Positions 52,690 through 62,144 of a stretch of 64,000 nt of DNA are shown here, piece after piece. Numbering within the stretch: position 1 is the first letter of the stretch; every line of letters starts with the position of its first letter. Under the pieces are notes generated by a model. The model searched no databases and was not told where the DNA came from. It worked only from the letters and a program-made list of their open reading frames with translations. Source of the stretch: Neorhizobium petrolearium. GTDB lineage: Bacteria > Pseudomonadota > Alphaproteobacteria > Rhizobiales > Rhizobiaceae. Both the position numbers and the translations under genes were made by a program. The stretch covers positions 124,001-188,000 of the forward strand of contig NZ_JAGGJW010000012.1 of NCBI RefSeq assembly GCF_017873175.1. The letters are read 5' to 3'.

Positions 52690-55600
52690 TTATTCCGCAG
52701 CCATCGGCGGCAGACGGAGGACCTTTGTACCCGTCTGCGCTCCGGAAGAACGATCGTCGTTGGCGCTGGTCTGCCGTTCGATCTGGTTGAGACGTTCTTC
52801 CAGCGAGGCGATCGACTCGGCGCTCTTGCGAGCTTCCCTGCTGAGCTCTTCCTTGGAGAGGTCGAGCTCTTCCTCTTCCTTCCTGCCGACGAGCCGTCCG
52901 AAAATCCTGCCGAGCAGGTGAGAAAGATCGTCCATGATCAGGAAGAAGGATGGTACGACCACGAGCGAGAGCACCGTCGAAACGATGATGCCGCCGATCA
53001 CCGCGATCGCCATCGGAGCGCGGAACGAACCGCCTTCACCGACGCCGAGCGCGGAGGGCAGCATCCCCGCCGACATGGCGATCGAAGTCATGATGATTGG
53101 GCGGGCACGCTTGCGGCCTGCCTCCACCATGGCGTGAACCCGTTCCAGGCCGTGGCGCTTCATTTCGATCGCGAAGTCCACGAGCAGGATGGCGTTCTTG
53201 GTCACGATGCCCATCAGCATCAGGATGCCGATGAGAACCGGCATGGAGAGCGCATTCTGGGTGACTATCAGCCCCACCGCGACACCGCCGATCGCAAGCG
53301 GCAGCGAGAACAGGATGGTGAAGGGCTGGATCACGTCCTTGAAGAGCAGGATCAGCACCACCAGCACCAGCATCAGGCCAAGCAGCATCGCATTGCCGAA
53401 GCTCTGGGTCATCTCGGCCTGGATTTTGGCGTCACCGCTTTCGGCAAGGCGTACGCTCGGGGGGAGCTCGGTCTCGTCGACAATCCTTTTGAACTCGGCT
53501 GTCGCCGTGTCGAGCGCGGTGCCAAACGGTACGTCGGAACCGATCGACACGACGCGGTTGCGGTCGTTGCGCTTGATCGAGCTCGGACCTTCCGCGTAGT
53601 CGATGTCGGCGACGCTGTAGAGCGGCACGCTCGCGCCGGAAGCCGTTTTGATCTTGAGCGCGCGGATCGCGGCAAGGTCGCGGCGGAGGTCAAGCGAGGC
53701 TTGCGCACGGATCGGGATCTGCCGGTCGTCGAGAGATATCTTGGCAAGGTTTGCGTCGATATCGCCGATCGTTGCGACGCGCACGGTCTCAGAAATCTGC
53801 TGTGGTGTAATGCCGAGCCGTGAGACCTGGTCCATGCGCGGACGGATCTGCAGTTCCGGTCGGGGCAGGGCGCCTTCAGAAGAGATGTTGGCTAGGATGG
53901 GCGAAGCGCGCAACTTCGATTCCAGCAGGCTGACGGCCTCGTTCAGATCCTCTTCGCTCTTGGAGAGGAAGTTGAACGAAAGATCGCGTTCGGCGCGGTC
54001 GTTGACTTTCGAGATACGGACATCCGCAATCGATTGAACGGCAGCGAATATGTCCTTCTCGACATCCCATTGCGGACGGGTACGGCCATTCTCCTTCATC
54101 TTCGGCAGGTAGTCGCCAACCAGGGGAATGGATCCGAGACCCTTGTTGACCAAGGTCTTCACCAGCGAATGGTCGATGTTCTGGAGGATAACGCGCACCG
54201 TCGCGCGACGCAGTTCGAGATCGCCCTTGGGAGAAGCGCCGCCGAGAATGAAAATGCTCTCCACGCCGTCAATATGGCGTATGGCATCGTAGACCTTGTC
54301 CGTTGCGGCAGCGGTTTCATCGAGGGTTGCATTCGGCGGCAGCTCGACCGAGAGCACCACGCGCGAAGAGTCGTCCGGCGGCATGAAGCTACCAGGAACC
54401 TGCGCAAGAAGCGCCATGGAGCCAACCAAGAAGGCGATGGCGGCGAGCAGTGTCGTGTAACGCCAATACCATTTGCGGGTCGTGCCGGTAACGAGCCTGG
54501 TATAGGCTTTCATCAGACGGCTGTCGTTGTCGTGATGGTCTTCCATGGCGTCTTCGGCGCGCATCAGATAAGCGGCCATCAACGGCGTGATGAGGCGTGC
54601 CACCATCAGCGAGAAGAAAACGGAAAAGGCGACCGTCAGGCCGAACTGGATGAAATACTGACCCGGAATGCCGGGCATGAACGAGACCGGCACGAAGACC
54701 GCAATAATCGTGAAGCTCGTCGCGATGACTGCAAGCCCGATTTCGTCGGCGGCTTCCAGGGCGGCGCGATAAGGCGTCTTACCCATCTTGATATGTCGGG
54801 CGATATTCTCGATCTCGACGATCGCGTCGTCGACAAGGATGCCGGTCGCCAACGTCAGGGCCAGGAAGCTCACGAGGTTCAGCGAGAACCCCATAATGTC
54901 CATGATCCAGAATGTCGGGATCGCGGAAAGCGGCAGGGCGACCGCGGCGATCAGGGTCGCGCGCCAGTTCCGTAGGAACAGGAAGACCACGATGACGGCA
55001 AGGATGGAGCCTTCCATCAACGTGTGGAGCGCGGCCTCATAGTTGCCGTAGGTAAAGTAGACCGAGTCGTCGACCATTTCGATCGCAACGCCCGGATTGG
55101 CCTTGCGCACCTCGTCAAGGCTTGCCGCAACCGTCTCGGCAACGGAGACCTCGCTGGCGCCCTTGGCGCGGAAGACCGCGAAGGTGACGGACGGCGTACC
55201 GTTGAAGCGCGAGAAGGATTTCGGCTCTTCATAGGTGTCGGCAACGGTTCCGAGTTCCGAGAGTTTCACGAAACGGCCGGTCGGGAGCGTGATCGTGGTA
55301 TCGGCGAGTTGCGCCACATCACGGGCGTCGCCGAGCGTGCGGATCGTTTGCTCGTTATTGGCCACCTGCCCGCGGCCCGAACCCAGGTCGACGTTGGTGC
55401 CGCGAAGCTGCTGGTTCACCTCGGCTGCAGTAATACCGTAGGCGTCGAGCTTGGCCGGGTTCAGCGATATGCGGATTTCCCGATCTGCGCCGCCATAACG
55501 GTCGATGCGGCCGACGCCGGGCTGGCCCTGGAGGGCGCGCTTGACCGTATCGTCGACGAACCAGGAAAGCTCTTCGAGCGTCATGTTCGGCGAGGAGACG

Positions 55601-56025
55601 GCGAAGGTCTGGATCGCCTGCCCTTCGACGTCCACCTTCGTGACGACGGGCTCTTCGATGCCTGCGGGCAGGTCGCTGCGGATCTTGTCGATTGCGTCCT
55701 TGGTGTCCTGAACGGCCTCGTCGGTCGGCTTCTCGATACGGAAGACCACGACGGTCTGGGACTGACCGTCCGTCACCGTCGACTGAATCTCGTCGATGCC
55801 GCTGATCGAGGCGACAGCGTCCTCGATCTCCTTCGTCACCTGCATTTCAAGTTCGGCGGGCGAAGCGCCGCTCTGGGTCACGGTGATCGATACGACTGCA
55901 ACGTCGATATTCGGGAAGCGGGTGATCGGCAGGGCATAAAAGGACTGGATGCCGACAAAAAGCAAAAGCGCGAAGCCAAGCAGCGGCGCGATCGGATTTC
56001 GGATCGACCAGGCGGAGAAGTTCAT
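52690..56025 (-). CDS. RND multidrug efflux permease (HAE1 type)
   Basis: An 1111-aa AcrB/MexB-class proton antiporter of the inner membrane. It has 12 hydrophobic segments and two large periplasmic loops. The proton-relay aspartate pair is in GILVDDAIVEIEN and the relay lysine in GIVTKNAILLVDFA. The C-terminus carries about 70 extra cytoplasmic residues with a charged coiled coil (GRKEEEELDLSKEEL, then LEERLNQIERQ) and ends PPMAAE; this tail is longer than in AcrB. The adaptor gene lies 21 bp upstream. No TolC-type outer-membrane gene is in the window. Confidence 0.95.
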   Translation of the reverse strand: MNFSAWSIRNPIAPLLGFALLLFVGIQSFYALPITRFPNIDVAVVSITVTQSGASPAELEMQVTKEIEDAVASISGIDEIQSTVTDGQSQTVVVFRIEKPTDEAVQDTKDAIDKIRSDLPAGIEEPVVTKVDVEGQAIQTFAVSSPNMTLEELSWFVDDTVKRALQGQPGVGRIDRYGGADREIRISLNPAKLDAYGITAAEVNQQLRGTNVDLGSGRGQVANNEQTIRTLGDARDVAQLADTTITLPTGRFVKLSELGTVADTYEEPKSFSRFNGTPSVTFAVFRAKGASEVSVAETVAASLDEVRKANPGVAIEMVDDSVYFTYGNYEAALHTLMEGSILAVIVVFLFLRNWRATLIAAVALPLSAIPTFWIMDIMGFSLNLVSFLALTLATGILVDDAIVEIENIARHIKMGKTPYRAALEAADEIGLAVIATSFTIIAVFVPVSFMPGIPGQYFIQFGLTVAFSVFFSLMVARLITPLMAAYLMRAEDAMEDHHDNDSRLMKAYTRLVTGTTRKWYWRYTTLLAAIAFLVGSMALLAQVPGSFMPPDDSSRVVLSVELPPNATLDETAAATDKVYDAIRHIDGVESIFILGGASPKGDLELRRATVRVILQNIDHSLVKTLVNKGLGSIPLVGDYLPKMKENGRTRPQWDVEKDIFAAVQSIADVRISKVNDRAERDLSFNFLSKSEEDLNEAVSLLESKLRASPILANISSEGALPRPELQIRPRMDQVSRLGITPQQISETVRVATIGDIDANLAKISLDDRQIPIRAQASLDLRRDLAAIRALKIKTASGASVPLYSVADIDYAEGPSSIKRNDRNRVVSIGSDVPFGTALDTATAEFKRIVDETELPPSVRLAESGDAKIQAEMTQSFGNAMLLGLMLVLVVLILLFKDVIQPFTILFSLPLAIGGVAVGLIVTQNALSMPVLIGILMLMGIVTKNAILLVDFAIEMKRHGLERVHAMVEAGRKRARPIIMTSIAMSAGMLPSALGVGEGGSFRAPMAIAVIGGIIVSTVLSLVVVPSFFLIMDDLSHLLGRIFGRLVGRKEEEELDLSKEELSREARKSAESIASLEERLNQIERQTSANDDRSSGAQTGTKVLRLPPMAAE

Positions 56026-56046
56026 GTGGCTTACCTCGTTCTGGTC

Positions 56047-57234
56047 TCAGTTGGAAATGGTGTTGGGCTCGGCTGGCACCGGAGCGATCTTGTCGCCATC
56101 GCGGACAAACGCGCCGGCTTTTGCCACAACCATGTCACCGGCTTGGAGGCCGCTGACGACCTCGACGAAACCACCATCCTGGATGCCGGTTTCGATTTTC
56201 ACCTGCTTGACCACGTTATCCTCAACCTTGCGGGCAGTGGAGCCATTGCGGTCGGTGGTGACGGCGGAAAGAGGGAGTGCCAGCGCGCTTGTTTCAGTGA
56301 CGATAATATCGGCGCTGGCATACATGCCGGCGCGCGCACCGCTCTCGTCGTCGACGACGATATGTACGGAGCCGAGCCGCGTGGTGGAGTCGACCGTCGG
56401 TGAAACGAGGCGCACCTTGCCTTCGATCTTCGCCGTGCCGCCGGCAATCGTCACGACCGCTTTCTGGCCGACCTTGATCTTTTGGATATCGGTCTCGGAA
56501 AGATCAGCAACAAGTTCGATCGCACCGTCCTTGATGATCGTAAAGAGCGGATTGCCGGTCCCGCTGGCGATCGCGCCTACCTTGGCATTGCGCAGGGAAA
56601 CCACGCCGGCGACGGGTGTCTTCACGCCTGTACGGGCAAGTTTCAGGTCGACGTCTTCAATCTGGGCGTCGACCACCTTGATGTCGGACTCCCCAACCGC
56701 GACCGCCTGTCTGGCGGCATTAAACTGGGCCTGGCGTACCTCGACGAGGGCTTCAGCCTGTTCTAGTTGGGAAATCGTGCTCGTGCCGCTCTGGCTCAGC
56801 CGCTTCGTACGATCGCGCTGGCGCGTGGCGTCATCAAGATTGGCCTGCGCTTCAATCACCTGCGCCTTGTATTGCGCAAGGGCAGCCTCGGTCTTAGCCC
56901 TGTTGGCTTCAAGCTGGCTCTTCTCCAGGAGGAGCGCGTCATCATTCAGCGCTGCAAGCACGCTGTCGGCCTTCACTTCGTCGCCGATATCGGCATTGAG
57001 CGTCTTGATCGAAAGGCCTTCGACCAGCGGCTGCACATAAACCTCTTCAACGGGCTCGATCGTGCCGGTCGCGATCACTCGATCCACGAGCGGCTTGGTC
57101 ACAGCCTCGGTAACGACGATAGATGGCAGTTTCGGCTCGGCCGGGGGAGTGACCTCCTGCGACAGAGCGGAACTCGCGACAAGCGAGAGGAGGAGAGCCG
57201 TAACACCGGCAGACTTCGGGAACTTGCGAAACAT
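56047..57234 (-). CDS. RND efflux periplasmic adaptor (membrane fusion protein)
   Basis: A 395-aa AcrA/MexA-type adaptor with a signal peptide (about 1-25, VASSALSQ). The first lipoyl half (VYVQPLVEGLSIKTLNADIGDEVK) is followed by a helical hairpin (about 95-165, QLEANRAKTEAALAQYK), a second lipoyl half (VKTPVAGVVSLRNAKVGAIASG) and beta-barrel/membrane-proximal domains. It links the downstream permease to an outer-membrane channel. There is no lipobox cysteine, so it is probably anchored by the uncleaved signal or soluble. No local TetR regulator is found. Confidence 0.93.
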   Translation of the reverse strand: MFRKFPKSAGVTALLLSLVASSALSQEVTPPAEPKLPSIVVTEAVTKPLVDRVIATGTIEPVEEVYVQPLVEGLSIKTLNADIGDEVKADSVLAALNDDALLLEKSQLEANRAKTEAALAQYKAQVIEAQANLDDATRQRDRTKRLSQSGTSTISQLEQAEALVEVRQAQFNAARQAVAVGESDIKVVDAQIEDVDLKLARTGVKTPVAGVVSLRNAKVGAIASGTGNPLFTIIKDGAIELVADLSETDIQKIKVGQKAVVTIAGGTAKIEGKVRLVSPTVDSTTRLGSVHIVVDDESGARAGMYASADIIVTETSALALPLSAVTTDRNGSTARKVEDNVVKQVKIETGIQDGGFVEVVSGLQAGDMVVAKAGAFVRDGDKIAPVPAEPNTISN

Positions 57235-57473
57235 GCGACTACGTCCGACCTAATATCAGGGGCAAGTATTTCGCTGGGAATCTCTCCGGTCTCGTCGCGT
57301 CCCCCCGCACGCAATGACCCCGGATCAAGGTGGGAACCACACAAAACGGTTACAAGACCGGCAGCGAAAGATTTCATCCGGGCAGAACTTTTACGTGTTT
57401 GCGCCGCACAAATCAATCCGCACTCGTTATGGGAGAGATGACTTTTGGTTATATTTTGTATCAAAATATTTCA

Positions 57474-57504
57474 GAGAACGCACAGAAACAAGCCGCGCGT
57501 TCTC
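57474..57504 (-). terminator. Hairpin after the NMT1-type ABC operon (uncertain terminator)
   Basis: GAGAACGC (57474-57481) and GCGTTCTC (57497-57504) form an 8-bp stem with a 15-nt loop, 24 bp after the binding-protein stop on the minus strand. The following minus-strand sequence is AT-rich but has no long T-run. The rest of the 293-bp gap (57235-57527) is AT-rich and probably holds the efflux promoter; no gene is seen. Confidence 0.4.
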
Positions 57505-57527
57505 AATTGGTGAACGGCAGACGATTT

Positions 57528-58499
57528 TTATTTCAATGCCGCGTCAGTGATCTCGGTCGTGTACGCACCTTCAGGTTGCTTGGTGATGATCTTCTGATCG
57601 AGGAGTGCCTTGACGGTGCGCTCGTAAAGTTCCGGCTTCAGCACGCCCGATCCGTCGCCGATCAGCTTAGCGACTTCACCCATCATGCGCTTCTGGTGGT
57701 TCTCGTCCTGCCCGCCATTGTCCATGACGATCTCCGCGGCTTCGTCCGGGTTATCGATGGCGTATTTCCAGCCCTTCATGGAGGCGCGGACGAATTTGAC
57801 CATGCTTTCCTTGAAGGCGGGATCCTTCAGCTTGTCTTCCCTGGCATAGAGGCCGTCCTCGAGCAGGTCGTTGCCCATTTCAGTATAGTTGAAGACAACC
57901 AGGTCTTCCGGCTTGAAACCGGCGTCGATTGCCTGCCAGTATTCATTATAGGTCATGACCGAAATGCAGTTCGCCTGCTTCTGGACGAGCGGCTGCACGT
58001 CGAAACTCTGCTTCAGCACTGTTACGCCGTCCTTGCCGCCATCGGTCTTGAGGCCAAGCTTGTTCATCCAGGCGAAGAACGGATATTCGTTGCCGAAGAA
58101 CCAGACGCCGAGCGTGTGGCCCTTGAAATCGGCCTCGGTCTTTACCGGACCGTCCTTCGGGCAGATCATTTCGAGGCCCGATTTCTGGAAGGGCTGGGCG
58201 ATGTTGACGAGGGGCACGCCCTTTTCGCGGGCGACGAGTGCACCCCCCATCCAGTCGACGATGACGTCGGCGCCGCCGCCGGCTATCACCTGCTCAGGCG
58301 CGATGTCAGGCCCGCCGGGCTTGATCGTCACGTCGAGGCCTTCTTCCTCGTAGAAGCCTTTGTCCTTGGCAACGTAATAGCCGCCGAATTGACCCTGTGC
58401 CACCCATTTGAGCTGCAGCGTGACCTTGTCGGCGGCCATCGCCTGGGCGCTCGCGAGCGAGAACGCGCCCGCCATCAATGTCATTATCATCTTCTTCAT
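57528..58499 (-). CDS. NMT1/THI5-like ABC substrate-binding protein
   Basis: A 323-aa periplasmic binding protein of the NMT1/THI5 group, whose members bind pyrimidine-related and aromatic nitrogen compounds. The ATG at 58499 gives a clean signal peptide (about 1-22, ending SAQAMAA). The family opening LKWVAQGQFGGYYVAKDKGFYEEEGLDV is typical of this group. It is the last gene of a minus-strand operon with two permeases, an ATPase and, upstream, a dihydropyrimidinase, which points to a pyrimidine- or hydantoin-type ligand. That assignment is from context. Confidence 0.88.
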   Translation of the reverse strand: MKKMIMTLMAGAFSLASAQAMAADKVTLQLKWVAQGQFGGYYVAKDKGFYEEEGLDVTIKPGGPDIAPEQVIAGGGADVIVDWMGGALVAREKGVPLVNIAQPFQKSGLEMICPKDGPVKTEADFKGHTLGVWFFGNEYPFFAWMNKLGLKTDGGKDGVTVLKQSFDVQPLVQKQANCISVMTYNEYWQAIDAGFKPEDLVVFNYTEMGNDLLEDGLYAREDKLKDPAFKESMVKFVRASMKGWKYAIDNPDEAAEIVMDNGGQDENHQKRMMGEVAKLIGDGSGVLKPELYERTVKALLDQKIITKQPEGAYTTEITDAALK

Positions 58500-58553
58500 T
58501 GTCGTTTCCCTCTGTCGTACCGGCCCCATTTGCTGGGGTCCGGATTTCAGCGC

Positions 58554-59681
58554 CTAACCCCCACGGTTAGACGGATGCCAGAACGTCGTCGCCCTTTCCG
58601 CAAGCGCCACGACACCATAAAAAAACGAACCGACCACCGCCGCAACAGCGATTTCGGCCCAGACCATATCGACATTCATGCGGCCGATTTCAGTCGAGAT
58701 GCGAAAGCCCATGCCGACAATCGGCGTGCCGAAGAATTCCGCGACGATCGCGCCGATCAGCGCCAGCGTCGAGTTGATCTTCAGCGCGTTGAAGATGAAC
58801 GGCATGGCGGCCGGAAGGCGAAGTTTTATCAGCGTCTGCCAATAATCCGATGCATAGGAGCGCATCAGATCCTGTTCCATGGCTCCGGCGGCGCCAAGGC
58901 CCGCCACCGTGTTCACCAACATAGGAAAGAAGGTCATGATGATCACGACCGCCGCCTTGGACTGCCAGTCGAAACCGAACCACATCACCATGATTGGTGC
59001 AACGCCGATGATCGGCAGGGCCGAAACCATATTGCCGATCGGCAGAAGTCCGCGCCGCAGGAAGGCTATGCGGTCCGCGAGGATCGCGACGATGAAGCCG
59101 GATGCGCAGCCGACGATGTAGCCGAAGAGCACAGCCTTGAAGATCGTTTGCTGCACGTCCGCCCACAACGTCGCGACCGATCCGGCGATGCGCGCGCCGA
59201 TCGCCGATGGCGGCGGCAGGAGGATGAAAGGAATGCCTGCGCCGCGGGTGATCGCCTCCCAGAGGATCAGGATCCAGGCACCGAAGATCGCCGGTATGAG
59301 AAGCCGCAGGAAGGTATCGCCGCCCTTCAATTTCGGATGCATATCGGAGAGCACCGCGACGCAGCGCCAGGCGAGGAGCCAACATGCGGCAATCAAAAGG
59401 AAGAAGGCCATAGTCGCCTTGCCCTCGTAGCCTGCAAGTCCGCTGATCAGGAACCAGGTCGCCAGATGGGGCCCGACAAACAAAATTGCGGCCAGAAGGG
59501 GTGCGGGGGGGCTGGTGAAAGAAATCAGCGCCGTGCCGATCGTGAGTGCGAAGATCAGGGCTAAGGTGCCAATGCTGAAAGGCGAAGGTGCATCCGCCGT
59601 CAGCAGCGGCAGAGAAATGAGGGCTGCAAGACAGAGGAGAAAAGCAAGCGCGCCCTGCCAGGAGCGGAAGATCGCGTTCAT
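58554..59681 (-). CDS. ABC transporter permease (NitT/TauT type), first of two
   Basis: A 375-aa inner-membrane permease of the SsuC/TauC type. The N-terminal 150 residues contain extra hydrophobic segments not seen in short family members. The conserved EAA-loop region is YASDYWQTLIKLRLPAAMPFIFNALKI. The start overlaps the preceding permease gene by 4 bp (ATGA). It probably pairs with the other permease as a heterodimer. Confidence 0.88.
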   Translation of the reverse strand: MNAIFRSWQGALAFLLCLAALISLPLLTADAPSPFSIGTLALIFALTIGTALISFTSPPAPLLAAILFVGPHLATWFLISGLAGYEGKATMAFFLLIAACWLLAWRCVAVLSDMHPKLKGGDTFLRLLIPAIFGAWILILWEAITRGAGIPFILLPPPSAIGARIAGSVATLWADVQQTIFKAVLFGYIVGCASGFIVAILADRIAFLRRGLLPIGNMVSALPIIGVAPIMVMWFGFDWQSKAAVVIIMTFFPMLVNTVAGLGAAGAMEQDLMRSYASDYWQTLIKLRLPAAMPFIFNALKINSTLALIGAIVAEFFGTPIVGMGFRISTEIGRMNVDMVWAEIAVAAVVGSFFYGVVALAERATTFWHPSNRGG

Positions 59682-60565
59682 GCCGGCCTCCCGCCCATGG
59701 CGAGGTCAACGATCTTTGCTACCACTCCAACAATGGTGACCAGAATGGCCGCCAGCACCGAACCGGCGATCAGCGCCGCCCAGATGTCGATCGTCTGGCT
59801 GTAATAGGAACCTGCCAAGAGTTTTGAGCCGATGCCGGCGACCGCACCGGTCGGCAATTCGCCGACGATCGCGCCAACCAGGCTTGCGGCGATCGCCACT
59901 TTCATCGACGTGAACAGGAAGGGGATCGACGCCGGAACGCGCAGTTTCCAGAAGGTCTGCGCCGCGCTGGCATGATAGGTGCACATCAGGTCGAGCTGGA
60001 TCAGTTCCGGCGAGCGCAGGCCTTTCACCATGCCGACCGCAACGGGGAAGAATGAAAGATAGGTCGAGATCAGCGCTTTCGGGATCAATCCGGTGACGTT
60101 CACCGCCGCCAGCACGACGATGACCATAGGCGCGATCGCCAGGATCGGCACGGTCTGCGAGGCGATGATCCAGGGCATGAGACTGCGGTCGAGCGCCTTC
60201 ACATGCACGATGCCGACGGCGATCAGGATGCCGAGCAGGGTGCCGAGCGTGAAGCCGACGGCGGTCGACGAAAGCGTGACCCAGCTATGATAGACGAGGC
60301 TGCGGTTCGAGGTGACGCGGCGCAGAAAAGTATTCTCGAAGACGTTGCTCGCCACTTGATGCGGCGCCGGCAGGACCGGCTTCGGCTGAGAGAGCGTCCT
60401 TTCGATGAAATCCATGGGTGTCGACGTGACATTGCCGCGCCGGTCGAGGTCGCGCTGAAAGGGCGTGTTCATGAAGACCGCTGCGACGTACCAAACCGCA
60501 ACGATGATAAAAAGGATCGTGACGACCGGCAGGATGCGGTGCTGGAGGAGCCTTTCCTGCTGCAT
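59678..60565 (-). CDS. ABC transporter permease (NitT/TauT type), second of two
   Basis: A 295-aa permease of the same family. It has an N-terminal helix (VVTILFIIVAVWYVAAVF), a periplasmic segment, then the permease core with EAA-loop TYHASAAQTFWKLRVPASIPFLF. The ATG at 60565 shares one base with the stop of the small membrane-protein gene (TGATG). The longer frame upstream to 60907 only shadows that gene. Confidence 0.88.
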   Translation of the reverse strand: MQQERLLQHRILPVVTILFIIVAVWYVAAVFMNTPFQRDLDRRGNVTSTPMDFIERTLSQPKPVLPAPHQVASNVFENTFLRRVTSNRSLVYHSWVTLSSTAVGFTLGTLLGILIAVGIVHVKALDRSLMPWIIASQTVPILAIAPMVIVVLAAVNVTGLIPKALISTYLSFFPVAVGMVKGLRSPELIQLDLMCTYHASAAQTFWKLRVPASIPFLFTSMKVAIAASLVGAIVGELPTGAVAGIGSKLLAGSYYSQTIDIWAALIAGSVLAAILVTIVGVVAKIVDLAMGGRPA

Positions 60566-60900
60566 CAGCTTTTGACCTCCAGGGGAAAGAGCATCAGTAC
60601 CATGGCGACGACGCCGAGCCCAACGCCGGCAAGCTGGGTTGCGCTTAGGCGCTCGCCGAAGATCGCGAAGGAAATGACGTTGATGAGCAGGAGCTGGGCA
60701 ATGGCCGAAGCGGAAATCGCCAGCCCCAGCCCTGCCTCGCGCATCAGCCGCACCATCATCAGGTTGCCGATGCAATAAAGCCCGAGCGACAGGAGAAGCA
60801 CGATGATATTGCTGTTGGCGACATAGGCACGTGACGCGGTGGCGGCGGACAGGAATGTCACCATGGCGCCCGTGAGCCAGAGAAGAAAGACGGAGTTCAT
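60565..60900 (-). CDS. Small DMT-superfamily (EamA/SMR-like) membrane protein
   Basis: A 111-aa protein with four hydrophobic helices. The second half reads AISASAIAQLLLINVISFAIFGERLSATQLAGVGLG, the usual DMT/SMR pattern. The first helix lacks the membrane glutamate essential in EmrE, so drug/proton antiport of that type is unlikely. It is embedded between the ATPase (3 bp) and the permease (1-bp overlap), so it is clearly part of the importer operon. Its role there is unknown. Confidence 0.8.
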   Translation of the reverse strand: MNSVFLLWLTGAMVTFLSAATASRAYVANSNIIVLLLSLGLYCIGNLMMVRLMREAGLGLAISASAIAQLLLINVISFAIFGERLSATQLAGVGLGVVAMVLMLFPLEVKS

Positions 60901-60903
60901 GCC

Positions 60904-61695
60904 TCACTCCTCATAGCTGTGTCCCGCTCTCAGGCCTTCCCGCACGCGGTGGGCGATTTCGAGGAATTCCGGCGTCTCCCGGATATCGAGCGGGCGCTCC
61001 TTCGGCAGCGTCGACTCGATGATGTCCGTCACTCGGCCCGGGCGGGGCGACATGACGACGATCCTGGTCGAGAGATAGACCGCTTCCGGAATGGAATGCG
61101 TCACGAAACAGATGGTTTTTTCCGTCCGGGACCAGAGCTTCAGAAGCTGCTCGTTCAGATGGTCGCGAACGATCTCGTCGAGCGCGCCGAACGGCTCATC
61201 CATGAGCAGCAGATCGGCATCGAAGGCGAGGGCGCGGGCGATCGAGGCGCGCTGCTGCATGCCGCCTGACAACTGCCATGGATATTTTTTGCCGAAGCCC
61301 GACAGGTTGACGAGATCGAGGGTGCGTTCGATACGCTGAGCGCGCTCCGCTGCCGAGTAGCCCATGATCTCCAGCGGCAGTGCGATGTTCTTGTCGATCG
61401 TCCGCCAGGGATAGAGCGCCGGTGCCTGGAAGACGTAGCCGTAGGAGCGAGACTTGCGCGCTTCTTCCGGTGTCATGCCGTTAACGGAGATTTCGCCCGT
61501 CGTGTTCTTCTCTAGGTCGGCAATCACCCTCAGGAACGTGGTCTTGCCGCAGCCGGACGGGCCGATGAAGGAGACGAAGTCACCTTTCCGAACCTCCAGA
61601 TCGACATTCGAGAGGGCATGTACCGGACCGTCACTGGTCTCGAAAGTCAGGCCAAGCTTTCTTGCCGAGACGACGGAGGAGGAGTGTTCGTTCAT
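60904..61695 (-). CDS. ABC transporter ATP-binding protein (NitT/TauT type)
   Basis: ATPase subunit (263 aa). Walker A is GPSGCGKTT, the signature is LSGGMQQRASIARAL, Walker B is LLLMDEPFGALD, and the H-loop is CFVTHSIPEAVYLS. Start candidates are 61719, 61701 and 61695. I choose 61695 because its ATG overlaps the upstream small-gene stop as ATGA, the usual coupling in this operon. It energises the two-permease importer. Confidence 0.9.
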   Translation of the reverse strand: MNEHSSSVVSARKLGLTFETSDGPVHALSNVDLEVRKGDFVSFIGPSGCGKTTFLRVIADLEKNTTGEISVNGMTPEEARKSRSYGYVFQAPALYPWRTIDKNIALPLEIMGYSAAERAQRIERTLDLVNLSGFGKKYPWQLSGGMQQRASIARALAFDADLLLMDEPFGALDEIVRDHLNEQLLKLWSRTEKTICFVTHSIPEAVYLSTRIVVMSPRPGRVTDIIESTLPKERPLDIRETPEFLEIAHRVREGLRAGHSYEE

Positions 61696-62144
61696 CGGCA
61701 TTTTGTAAAAGGCCCCCATTCAAGTCCGTCTGCGAAGCGCACAGTATAGACATCGCCATTGCGAAGGATATCGATCACCGACTCATGCCTCTGCTCTTCC
61801 CCTTCTTCGTCACAGATCGCCTCCGTCCTGAAGCCGCCGACAATCGGCTTGGCCATTCCTTTGAATTCACAATGGGAGAGGGCGGTGGTCACGCTTTCGT
61901 CGGTGAGGGTCGCGAAAAACTCTTCCCATTCGTTGGTGCGCGCAAAACGGCAGCCGCCTTCGTCACCATATACACCGTCGATAACAGATATCTGTGCATC
62001 GGCATTTGAACCTGTCGTCAGAAAAAGCAAAGCGAGCGCAAACGCCGGTTTTCGCTTTCCTTCGCCCTTGATCCGGAACCGGATATGATATGCTGAAGCC
62101 TTTTCCCCGCCAAATGAGGATCGACGCAATGGACCGCGCATCAA
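61692..62144 (-). CDS. Small secreted protein of unknown function
   Basis: A 150-aa frame with a Sec signal region (KRKPAFALALLFLTTGSNADA near residues 30-50) and a mature part of about 100 residues with four cysteines (GGCRFART, SHCEFKG, AICDEEG, FTKCR), probably two disulfides. The ATG at 62144 or 62141 gives an unusually long N-region and overlaps the divergent cupin start by 16 bp; the true start may lie further in, but no good alternative codon is seen. The stop is coupled to the ATPase start (ATGA). The function is not recognised. Confidence 0.6.
   Translation of the reverse strand: MMRGPLRRSSFGGEKASAYHIRFRIKGEGKRKPAFALALLFLTTGSNADAQISVIDGVYGDEGGCRFARTNEWEEFFATLTDESVTTALSHCEFKGMAKPIVGGFRTEAICDEEGEEQRHESVIDILRNGDVYTVRFADGLEWGPFTKCR

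Noticed and set aside
57330..59564. 744-codon plus-strand open frame across the binding-protein and permease genes
   Set aside because: It runs antisense through two clear ABC genes and their junction; the composition (Arg, Asp, His) is that of a shadow frame.
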